A DNA stretch of 13,477 nucleotides from Candidatus Woesearchaeota archaeon (GTDB lineage Archaea; Nanobdellota; Nanobdellia; Woesearchaeales; WJKV01): NCBI GenBank assembly GCA_014728875.1, contig WJKV01000046.1, forward strand, positions 1 to 13,477. The letters are read 5' to 3'. Each line of letters opens with the position of its first letter. Within the stretch, counting starts at the first letter, position 1. A program made the position numbers and the translations under genes. Below the pieces are notes generated by a model. The model did not search any database, was not told where the DNA came from, and saw only the letters and a program-made list of their open reading frames with translations. Below are positions 7,299 through 13,451 of this stretch, one piece after another.

Positions 7299-7877
7299 TT
7301 ATGCAGTCCAGGTTCCGTGGATTATCTCCCACTCTTTCTTTTGATAATTGAAAAGCTCTTCATCGTTGAACCAGAGCTTGATCTCCCTGTCTGCTTCTTC
7401 CCTGCTTCCTGATGCGTGCACTAAAGTCCTTAATACTCTCTGGCCTTTGTCTGCCACAGGATAAGAATCTGCACTGAAATCCCCTCTGATTGTCCCTGGC
7501 AGTGCTGCTTTCGGTTCTGTAGGGCCGACGATCTTTCTTCCGATCTCTACTGCATGATGTCCTTCAAAGACTATCGCAACAACAGGATTTATCTTCAGAC
7601 CGTCCATGTTCCATTGTCTGACTCTTGCACCTATCTCTTCTGCTGTCTCTGTGACTTGTTCTCCTCTCTTCTTTGCAGCAGCTATTGTTTTTTCGCCTGT
7701 CTCTTTTTTCCAGACAGGATCATCAGCATAATGCCCCCCCAACAGTTTCTCGTCAGGATGCACCATCTTCATCCCAGAGATCTTGAAGCCCTTCTGTTCA
7801 AATCTCTTTATTATCTCTCCTACCAGACCTCTTTGTATTGCATCAGGTTTCGCTATTATCAAGGTTCTTTCAACCAT
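7299..7877 (-). CDS. ndk: Nucleoside diphosphate kinase, long form
   Basis: This 192-residue enzyme transfers the gamma phosphate of ATP to NDPs through a phospho-histidine in the cytoplasm. Seen are TLIIAKPDA (5-13) with Lys10, PGTIRGDF (127-134) and the active-site His154 in TLVHASGS. Common NDKs are about 150 residues; here about 27 extra residues lie between HY (49-50) and PVVAIVFEG (98-106), and about 10 more before the catalytic histidine. The usual Asn three residues before the histidine is Thr151, and HxSD is HASG. The start at 7877 is chosen because GGAGGG lies 8 bases upstream; a longer frame from 7955 would overlap the upstream gene and adds no NDK homology. The stop is directly adjacent to the stop of the convergent transporter gene. 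It lies 19 bases after the glycosyltransferase, probably in one mRNA. Confidence 0.93.
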   Translation of the reverse strand: MVERTLIIAKPDAIQRGLVGEIIKRFEQKGFKISGMKMVHPDEKLLGGHYADDPVWKKETGEKTIAAAKKRGEQVTETAEEIGARVRQWNMDGLKINPVVAIVFEGHHAVEIGRKIVGPTEPKAALPGTIRGDFSADSYPVADKGQRVLRTLVHASGSREEADREIKLWFNDEELFNYQKKEWEIIHGTWTA

Positions 7878-7896
7878 TTTCTTTTCCCTCCAATAA

Positions 7897-8643
7897 TTAT
7901 TTCTGTTTTTCCAAATATCTTTTCCATTCAAAAAACTGGTTTCTTTTGTCTCCAATAGTGTAGTTCAGATGATCGCATTTCACGCTGGTGTCGCACCAGG
8001 TCTCGAAACCATGCTTGTCCCGGGCATCCTTGTAAAAGAAAACATCTTCTGTAGTATTTTCTTTCCTTCTTAATTCTGTCTTTTCCATGACTTTTCTTTT
8101 TATCAAAGTGCAGCCGAAGCCGCCGACTGCGATCTTCATCAGCCTGTCAGGCAAGACCTCTCTCAATGTCATCATCCTTGCCTTGTCACCTGAGAAATCA
8201 TAAAGTACAGGGAAAACTCCTGGCTTTCCGTTCACTATCTTTCCAACCAGATAAACTCCGGTTATGATGTCTTTGTCATTTTTCACCAGTCTTTCTATTA
8301 CATCTGGCGGAAGTATGACATCGCTGTCGACAAAGAAAAGATAATCATAATCTTTTTTCAGAAATTCCTGCTGTATCCTTTTCCTTGCCTTAAGGATGAC
8401 ATCGAACGGCTGTTCGTCTTCCTTTGGAACATACCGTATCATCTTTGTCTTGTTCTTCAGTTTCCTGCTTCTCTCGATCCTGCCTTTGAGGAAGATGCTG
8501 TATTTGTCATTAGGGCTCGTCTCTATTATTAACACGTCAAATTCAGGATAGGTAAGATTATTAAGGCTCTCTATGAACGGTTCTGCACAGTAATTATGGC
8601 CTTCGTATGTCACAAAAGCCAGCAATACTTTTTTTCCTGCCAT
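7897..8643 (-). CDS. Glycosyltransferase, GT-A fold (GT2-like)
   Basis: This 248-residue protein probably moves a sugar from a nucleotide-sugar donor to an unknown acceptor. It opens with a Rossmann-type strand (KVLLAFVTYEGH, 5-16). The metal-binding DxD is Asp106-Ser-Asp108 in LFFVDSDVILPP, followed by GGFGCTLIKR (174-183) and EDVFFYKDARDKHG (199-212), where the acidic pair suits the catalytic base region. His225 in KCDHL is a candidate third metal ligand. No membrane segment is visible, so it is likely a soluble cytoplasmic or peripheral enzyme. The gene has its own predicted promoter (TATA at 8669-8676, leader of only a few bases) and is followed by ndk. A role in glycosylating surface proteins, such as the sequon-rich protein at the left edge, is possible but only inferred. 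Confidence 0.8.
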   Translation of the reverse strand: MAGKKVLLAFVTYEGHNYCAEPFIESLNNLTYPEFDVLIIETSPNDKYSIFLKGRIERSRKLKNKTKMIRYVPKEDEQPFDVILKARKRIQQEFLKKDYDYLFFVDSDVILPPDVIERLVKNDKDIITGVYLVGKIVNGKPGVFPVLYDFSGDKARMMTLREVLPDRLMKIAVGGFGCTLIKRKVMEKTELRRKENTTEDVFFYKDARDKHGFETWCDTSVKCDHLNYTIGDKRNQFFEWKRYLEKQK

Positions 8644-8668
8644 TTTACCCGCAATACAATATATTTAA

Positions 8669-8676
8669 TATATAAA
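8669..8676 (-). promoter_or_regulatory. Predicted TATA box for the glycosyltransferase-ndk unit
   Basis: On the minus strand the region reads TTTATATA inside ATTTATATATTA, centred about 29 bases before the ATG at 8643. The predicted mRNA has a leader of about 4 bases. It sits back to back with the TATA box of the rightward gene, 13 bases apart, forming a compact divergent promoter. Confidence 0.55.
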
Positions 8677-8689
8677 TCCGTGCGTAAGA

Positions 8690-8697
8690 TTTATAAA
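8690..8697 (+). promoter_or_regulatory. Predicted TATA box for the double-hotdog gene
   Basis: TTTATAAA lies about 32 bases before the ATG at 8725, giving a predicted leader of about 5 bases. The upstream-plus-box sequence CGTAAGATTTATA (8683-8695) recurs exactly in the ATPase promoter at 12254-12266 on the minus strand. The box is flanked by GTGC (8680-8683) and GCAC (8698-8701). Confidence 0.55.
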
Positions 8698-8724
8698 GCA
8701 CCCTCCAAGATTAAATATACTAAG

Positions 8725-9834
8725 ATGAGTGAATTCACAAACAGGGTAGAATCGATTCTAGGACCGGATGTCTTTCACATATTAGCTCAATCTGGCGTGC
8801 TGGAAAAAGCCACAGCAGAACTGGACGATAGCGAGCTAAGGCCTGAAGACCTGTCGATTGAAGACAGGATAGTGATAGACGCTGAAAGAGGAATTCTTCA
8901 TTATACTCCCACTCAGGCAGACATAGATGAATTTTCTGAATTGACTGACGATCATAACGAGCCGCACAAAGAGAATTCCCGTTTTTTTGATGGGAACTCA
9001 ATCTTGCACGGCAATTACATTGCAGCATTGGCAGAATCCTTGGCAAGACCTTATTTTTTGCAGCATCAACGCAAAACAATACAGGAATATTTTGAAGGCT
9101 CTTTGCTGGGCAAGCTTGCGCATTTCTTTGTTAGAAGAAGGGTTATAGGTTCTCTTAATTACAGTTTTAAGGAAGCATTTCATCCTGGCCAGCAGCTGGA
9201 ACTGAGGGTTAAGAATTTTATGTTTACCAAAGCCGACGAAAAGGAGAGGGACTGCAAGTTTAAGATGGAATGTGAGCTCATCCATCCTGAAAGCGACAAG
9301 AAAGGCAGGATTTACATTGAATACCTGGTGAAATTGCCTGAAAGCCCTGATCTGACCAAAAGATTGCAAAAAGACGAACAAACAGTCACTCATGTCGATG
9401 AAATAGTATTGGATGAAGAAGATCTTGACACTTACAGGAAAATGTTGAGGCAGCCTGGAGATTATTTCCCGGTCTTGTTTCCTGTAGTAAGGACAAACAG
9501 CAGGATCCTGATTAAAGAATTCAACAAGCTTAAGGAAAAAGGAGAAATCAAATTTGATACAGGCATCTACCATAAGTATAATATTCAGATATACAGCGGG
9601 GCAAGGAAATTAAAAACAGGAGACAAATTGAAGGTCCATTATGTTCCGGACGGCAGATTCAGAAGGAACCGGCAAAAAGTAAAGGTTTATGTTACAAACG
9701 AAGACGATAAAATATTGTATGAGTTCAATGCGCCCATCTATTTTATGGACGCTCCTAAGAGAAAGCCGTTGCAAAAGAGCGCCGTACATAAAAAACTGGG
9801 CAGCAATGAAGTAATAGATGCAGAATTGAACTAG
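8725..9834 (+). CDS. MaoC-like double-hotdog domain protein
   Basis: This 369-residue protein resembles two tandem hotdog domains of the MaoC/hydratase-2 type. In the first, YTPTQADIDEFSELTDDHNEPH (60-81) matches the family pattern around the catalytic loop, with Asp76, Asn78 and His81 in the expected Asp-x-Asn-x-x-His spacing; Gly and Pro of the usual GDxNPxH are replaced. It is followed by ILHGNYIAALAE (93-104), like the family's HGM helix, and FKEAFHPGQQLELRV (148-162), like the strand that binds the thioester partner. The second half (about 224-340) repeats the layout (DEEDLDTYRKM, then LKTGDKLKVHY) without a catalytic pair. Members hydrate enoyl-CoA or act on acyl thioesters; the substrate here is unknown. 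The ATG at 8725 is chosen because it follows the predicted promoter; an upstream in-frame ATG (8596) lies inside the divergent gene. The N-terminal 55 residues are not recognised. Confidence 0.65.
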   Translation: MSEFTNRVESILGPDVFHILAQSGVLEKATAELDDSELRPEDLSIEDRIVIDAERGILHYTPTQADIDEFSELTDDHNEPHKENSRFFDGNSILHGNYIAALAESLARPYFLQHQRKTIQEYFEGSLLGKLAHFFVRRRVIGSLNYSFKEAFHPGQQLELRVKNFMFTKADEKERDCKFKMECELIHPESDKKGRIYIEYLVKLPESPDLTKRLQKDEQTVTHVDEIVLDEEDLDTYRKMLRQPGDYFPVLFPVVRTNSRILIKEFNKLKEKGEIKFDTGIYHKYNIQIYSGARKLKTGDKLKVHYVPDGRFRRNRQKVKVYVTNEDDKILYEFNAPIYFMDAPKRKPLQKSAVHKKLGSNEVIDAELN

Positions 9835-9848
9835 TTCTTAGATAAACT

Positions 9849-9856
9849 TTTATATT
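9849..9856 (+). promoter_or_regulatory. Predicted TATA box for the DUF362-tatD unit
   Basis: TTTATATT inside CTTTTATATTA is centred about 26 bases before the ATG at 9878, so transcription is expected to start at the start codon itself. No ribosome binding site is present, consistent with a leaderless mRNA. Confidence 0.55.
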
Positions 9857-9877
9857 AATTCTTTTTATCTGTTTCCA

Positions 9878-10867
9878 ATGGCTGAAATAATTTACATCAA
9901 AGAGGAAGGTCCTTTCCTTGAGGAATTAAGGCAGCAGCTGGATTCTTTTTACAAGCCGGGCCAGGATGTCGCGATAAAGGTTCATGTGGGGGAAAAACAC
10001 AACAAGTTCCACATAAAAGCGGATTTTGTAAAAAAGATAGTCGCTATGATGAAGGAGCTCGGCCTAAAGCCTTTTGTCTTTGAGTCGGTGGTTGTATATG
10101 CTGGTGGAAGAGACACTGTGGAGAAGTGTCTTGCGACCGCCAAAGAGCACGGCTATTCAGAAGAGAATCTTGGCTGTCCCATGGTCGTGGACAACGACTA
10201 TGTAGAGCAGAAGACAGAGCACTTCACAATCCAGGTCTGCAGGAGACTCGCAGAGGCAGACGGAATTCTTGTGCTGTCGCATTTCAAAGGCCATGACTGC
10301 AGCGGGATAGGCGGCGCGATAAAGAATCTCTGCATGGGTTTCATTACCCCCAAATCAAAAGAAGATGTCCATGATGCAGGATATGCTGTCCTGGACGAAT
10401 CAAAATGCACAGGCTGCGGGATCTGCGAGAAATCCTGTCCGTTCAACCTGATAACAATGGAGGACAGCAAGCCGAAATTCAAAGCCTGCTACGGCTGTGA
10501 AAAATGCATACTCAACTGCCCTGAAAAAGCGCTGTCAGTCAAGACTTTGTTGTTTGATTGCGGGCTTGCTGAAGCTGCCCGGGCAGCGGTCGCTGCCTGC
10601 AGTAATCTTTTTTATGTTAATGTTATGAACAATGTAACCAAGCACTGTGATTGCAGCGATGATGCAGGCCCCATCATTGCAAAAGATGCAGGCTTTCTGC
10701 TTGGAACAGATCCTGTGGCGATAGACAAGGCATCACATGACATTATAGTTGAGAACGAGGGCAAGGACGTCTTTAAGGAAGCTCATGGAAGACCGACGAC
10801 TCTTCAGATAAAGCATGGAGAGAAGATAGGTCTGGGAGAGCAAAAATATGAACTGGTGAGGAAATAG
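9878..10867 (+). CDS. DUF362 protein with two [4Fe-4S] ferredoxin motifs
   Basis: This 329-residue protein belongs to the DUF362 iron-sulfur family found widely in archaea and anaerobes, whose biochemical role is not established. The N-terminal part (1-165) holds VAIKVHVGE (31-39) and LSHFKGHDCSGIGGAIKN, the conserved DUF362 core. Two ferredoxin motifs follow at about 177-212: CTGCGICEKSCP and CYGCEKCILNCP, each able to carry a [4Fe-4S] cluster. The C-terminal part has HCDCSDDAGP and LLGTDPVAIDKASHD, also typical. No signal peptide is seen, so it is probably cytoplasmic and redox active, perhaps with ferredoxin as partner. The leaderless start is supported by the TATA box. The next gene, tatD, starts 1 base after the stop, so the two are cotranscribed. 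Confidence 0.88.
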   Translation: MAEIIYIKEEGPFLEELRQQLDSFYKPGQDVAIKVHVGEKHNKFHIKADFVKKIVAMMKELGLKPFVFESVVVYAGGRDTVEKCLATAKEHGYSEENLGCPMVVDNDYVEQKTEHFTIQVCRRLAEADGILVLSHFKGHDCSGIGGAIKNLCMGFITPKSKEDVHDAGYAVLDESKCTGCGICEKSCPFNLITMEDSKPKFKACYGCEKCILNCPEKALSVKTLLFDCGLAEAARAAVAACSNLFYVNVMNNVTKHCDCSDDAGPIIAKDAGFLLGTDPVAIDKASHDIIVENEGKDVFKEAHGRPTTLQIKHGEKIGLGEQKYELVRK

Positions 10868-10868
10868 A

Positions 10869-11651
10869 ATGCTGTTGGACGTACACTGCCATCTGGATCA
10901 TCCATATTTCAGGAAAGATGTAGACAAAGTAGTGCAGAGGGCAGAACACATGCTGATTGTCACTGCAGGCATAAATCCGCACACGAACAGGTTCGCATTG
11001 GAAATTGCAGAAAAATATAACAATGTGAAAGCAGCTCTCGGCATCTATCCTCCAAAGGTGCTTCAGAAAGAAGTCGCAGAATTCAATCTTGACTGGAATG
11101 TCGAGCCTTTCGATACATATAACGAGATGAAGTTCATAGAAGAGCAGGCAAAAACAAACCAAAATGTTGTTGCAATCAGCGAGATAGGCCTGGATTATTC
11201 GCACGAAGAGATTGAAAAGGACGGCCAGAAGGACTTGTTTGACAAGATGCTGAAGCTTGCAAAGAAAGTGGACAAGCCCGTCATTGTGCACAGCAGGAAG
11301 GCAGAGCTTGACGCCATAGAAATCCTGGAACAGAACCGGATGAGGAAGGTAGTGATGCACTGTTTCTGCGGAAAAAAGAGCCTTATCAAGAGGTGCATAG
11401 ACAACAGATGGTACTTTTCCATCCCGCCGAATGTAACAAGAGCACAGAATTTCCAACTATTGGCAGATATGACTCCGTTGAACCAGTTATTGACAGAGAC
11501 CGACAGCCCTTATCTTAACCCGTACAGCAGGGAGGACAGGAACGAGCCTGCTTTTGTCATAGAAGCTGTGAAAAAAATCGCACAGATAAAGAAAGTGACA
11601 GTAGAAGAGATGCAGAACATTATTTTCAAGAACTATCAGGATCTGTTCTAG
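10869..11651 (+). CDS. TatD-family metal-dependent hydrolase (putative deoxyribonuclease)
   Basis: This 260-residue amidohydrolase-fold protein matches the usual TatD length. Metal and active-site residues are all visible: His6 and His8 in DVHCHLDH, Glu105 in ISEIGLD, His141 in VIVHSRKAE, His164 in VMHCFCG and Asp212 in TETDSPYLNP. Family members are cytoplasmic metal-dependent DNases or 3'-5' exonucleases involved in DNA repair or turnover, though some may have other substrates. GAGG at 10858-10861, in the end of the DUF362 gene, serves as ribosome binding site for the ATG 1 base after that gene's stop. The 3' end overlaps the convergent ATPase gene by 26 bases, and a perfect inverted repeat follows 11 bases after the stop. 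Confidence 0.92.
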   Translation: MLLDVHCHLDHPYFRKDVDKVVQRAEHMLIVTAGINPHTNRFALEIAEKYNNVKAALGIYPPKVLQKEVAEFNLDWNVEPFDTYNEMKFIEEQAKTNQNVVAISEIGLDYSHEEIEKDGQKDLFDKMLKLAKKVDKPVIVHSRKAELDAIEILEQNRMRKVVMHCFCGKKSLIKRCIDNRWYFSIPPNVTRAQNFQLLADMTPLNQLLTETDSPYLNPYSREDRNEPAFVIEAVKKIAQIKKVTVEEMQNIIFKNYQDLF

Positions 11652-12198
11652 GTATATTTTTGATGAAAACAAGTTTGTTGTTTTCATAATTCATTTTGTC
11701 CATCGCTCTCTCTATTGTTAACAGGCCGATACCTGCTGTTTTTCCAATTTCTCTTCTTTCAGCAATGTACTTTATCAACTTTGCATAATAAGATTCTTTG
11801 TCTCCGTCGATGTCTTCGGTTTGCAAGGGCCGGTTTCTCCTGAACTCTTCAAGATCGAATCCGAAACCCCTGTCTATTATTGAGAAATATATGCAGGTGT
11901 CTTTTCTGAAATACTGTACTGCTACAGGTATGGAATAGTCCTTGAAATGCGCATCATTTGCATTGTTGATGGCCTCTCTCAGGCAGTGAGAACAGACGCC
12001 TGCAATGTGCCCGAGCCCGGCTTCTTCAAGGTCTTCTTCTATTCTGTCGACTATGTCCTGAACTTGTTCTTCAAAAGCATCGACTTTATCTTCTTCAGAA
12101 TCTGGAACACAAACAATTTCTTCTATCTTTCTATAGTATCCTGTCTCCCTGTCCTTCTCTCTTACTGCGAGGCCGTTTATCGGCTCTGTATCAAACAT
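11626..12198 (-). CDS. RsbW/SpoIIAB-like GHKL ATPase (anti-sigma-type serine kinase fold)
   Basis: This 190-residue protein has the HATPase_c fold. Landmarks are the N box with Glu75 and Asn78-Asn79 in LREAINNANDAHFKD, the G1 box Asp109-Arg-Gly-Phe-Gly (109-113), and the G2 region TAGIGLLTIERAMDKM (154-169), which reads like bacterial RsbW/SpoIIAB anti-sigma kinases. An N-terminal stretch of about 60 residues is acidic and probably coiled. Bacterial members bind ATP and phosphorylate a STAS-domain antagonist; archaea have no sigma factor of that type, so the partner here is unknown. The start at 12198 is chosen because GAGGT lies about 7 bases upstream and the predicted TATA box (12253-12260) would put transcription start near 12230, after the longer in-frame ATG at 12252. 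The 3' end overlaps tatD by 26 bases on the opposite strand. Confidence 0.8.
   Translation of the reverse strand: MFDTEPINGLAVREKDRETGYYRKIEEIVCVPDSEEDKVDAFEEQVQDIVDRIEEDLEEAGLGHIAGVCSHCLREAINNANDAHFKDYSIPVAVQYFRKDTCIYFSIIDRGFGFDLEEFRRNRPLQTEDIDGDKESYYAKLIKYIAERREIGKTAGIGLLTIERAMDKMNYENNKLVFIKNIPRTDPDSS
11663..11687. repeat. Perfect 10-bp inverted repeat in the convergent 3' overlap region
   Basis: ATGAAAACAA (11663-11672) and TTGTTTTCAT (11678-11687) are exact reverse complements with a 5-base loop. The repeat begins 11 bases after the tatD stop and lies inside the last codons of the ATPase gene. It could fold as a 3'-end hairpin in the tatD transcript, but the stem has only two G-C pairs and it also encodes protein on the other strand, so function is uncertain. 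Confidence 0.4.
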
Positions 12199-12252
12199 CT
12201 CTTTTACCTCTTTTTTTCCTTCCACTATACGCCCAGGTTCAAACCTGCACAT

Positions 12253-12260
12253 ATATAAAT
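12253..12260 (-). promoter_or_regulatory. Predicted TATA box for the RsbW-like ATPase gene
   Basis: The minus strand reads ATTTATAT preceded by CGTAAG. Transcription is expected near 12230, leaving about 30 bases before the ATG at 12198 and including its GAGGT ribosome binding site. The 13-base element CGTAAGATTTATA (12254-12266, minus strand) is identical to that in the promoter of the double-hotdog gene. Confidence 0.5.
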
Positions 12261-12276
12261 CTTACGAATAAGCAAG

Positions 12277-12285
12277 TTTTTTAAA
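12277..12285 (+). promoter_or_regulatory. Predicted TATA-like box for the radical SAM gene
   Basis: TTTTTTAAA is centred about 28 bases before the ATG at 12309, pointing to a leaderless or nearly leaderless mRNA. No Shine-Dalgarno sequence precedes the start. Confidence 0.45.
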
Positions 12286-12308
12286 CATGCGGTCAAATCG
12301 ATACTGCA

Positions 12309-13451
12309 ATGGCAATTAAGACACCATACTTTTCGTACAGGAACAAGCAGATGTGCAAGGGCTGCAAGCAATGCGTGAAAGGCAGGAAACTAGTCCTTTT
12401 TGTGACTGGTTTGTGCAGCAGGAATTGTTTCTACTGTCCTCTTTCTGAACGGAAACACAAGAAAGATGTGGTCTGCGCGAATGAATGGGAAATACAGAAA
12501 CCAACAGACATCTTGTATGAAGCAAAGATGTGCAATAGCACGGGCGCAGGCATCACAGGCGGCGATCCGCTTCTAAAACTAGAGAGAACAATCAAATACA
12601 TCAGATTATTAAAGAAAAGGTTCGGAAAAAGATTCCACATACATCTGTATACCTCGCTTCTGCAAGTAAATGAGAGAAATATGAAAGCCCTGTACAATGC
12701 GGGCCTGGACGAGATACGGTTCCATCCTGATTTTGTTTCAAAGAATTACAAACAGTTCTGGAGCAATATAAAATATGCAAAGAAATACAAATGGAAGGTA
12801 GGGATTGAAATACCTATGATCCCAAATTATGAGAAACAGACAATAGAATTGATTGACTATTTCAAGAAACATGTTGATTTCTTTAATTTCAATGAGCTGG
12901 AGATAGCAGGCGTCAATATTCCAAAGATGAAAAAAAGAAATTACAAGAGCAAGGACGGATTTAGTTATGCTGTAAAAGGAAGCCATCAGATGGCACTTAA
13001 ATTGATGCGCAAATACCCAAAACTAAGAATCCATTACTGCACTGCAAAATTGAAAGATGCTGTCCAGCTCGCGAACAGGATGAAGAACAGGGCAAAGAAT
13101 GCAAAGACAAAATATGATAAAGTCACCAAAGAAGGCATGCTGATCAGGGGCGCGATTTATCTGCCGGATCTGAAGCCCGGCTTTGGATACCACAACCTCT
13201 TAAGACAGATAAGGCAAGGTAAAAACAAGAACAGAAAACACAACAAGCAAAAACTACTGCGGGATCTCGCAGTCCTAAAAGCAGCGATAAAACGCGAGTT
13301 CAAGATAGAAACATCGATCGACAAGGACAAATTCAGGCTCATCACATCCCCAGCAAACGCGCGTAAACTGGGAAAAGAGCTTGAGAATGTTGCGATTGTG
13401 GAAGAATACCCTACAAAGGACGCATTAGAAGTAGAGCTGCAATTTCTTTGA
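12309..13451 (+). CDS. Radical SAM protein of the archaeal COG2108 type
   Basis: This 380-residue protein carries the radical SAM cluster motif Cys36-x3-Cys40-x2-Cys43 in GLCSRNCFYCPLSE. The SAM-binding GGD motif follows at 84-86 in AGITGGDPLL, then HIHLYTS and EIRFHPDF as further barrel strands. The sequence around the cluster recalls the archaeal family related to pyruvate formate-lyase activating enzymes (COG2108), whose reaction is unknown. An extra CxxCxxC (Cys16, 19, 22) precedes it and may bind metal with other ligands. The C-terminal 120 residues are basic, with an RKHNKQ-rich linker near 305-315, and could touch nucleic acid, which is only inference. It is divergent from the ATPase gene and has no other neighbour in the window. 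Confidence 0.85.
   Translation: MAIKTPYFSYRNKQMCKGCKQCVKGRKLVLFVTGLCSRNCFYCPLSERKHKKDVVCANEWEIQKPTDILYEAKMCNSTGAGITGGDPLLKLERTIKYIRLLKKRFGKRFHIHLYTSLLQVNERNMKALYNAGLDEIRFHPDFVSKNYKQFWSNIKYAKKYKWKVGIEIPMIPNYEKQTIELIDYFKKHVDFFNFNELEIAGVNIPKMKKRNYKSKDGFSYAVKGSHQMALKLMRKYPKLRIHYCTAKLKDAVQLANRMKNRAKNAKTKYDKVTKEGMLIRGAIYLPDLKPGFGYHNLLRQIRQGKNKNRKHNKQKLLRDLAVLKAAIKREFKIETSIDKDKFRLITSPANARKLGKELENVAIVEEYPTKDALEVELQFL

Noticed and set aside
7878..7955. N-terminal extension of the nucleoside diphosphate kinase to an ATG at 7955
   Set aside because: It would overlap the end of the glycosyltransferase gene, adds residues unlike any NDK, and bypasses a good GGAGGG site before 7877.
8596..8724. Upstream start for the double-hotdog protein at 8596
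   Set aside because: It lies inside the divergent glycosyltransferase gene and upstream of the predicted TATA box at 8690-8697; ATG 8725 fits the promoter.
11662..11690. Possible C/D box small RNA, from TGATGA near 11661
   Set aside because: No matching D and D' boxes at proper spacing were found, and the stretch codes for the C-terminus of the ATPase.
12199..12252. Longer start of the RsbW-like ATPase at 12252
   Set aside because: That ATG falls at the edge of the predicted TATA box, so it would not be in the transcript, whereas 12198 has a GAGGT site at good spacing.
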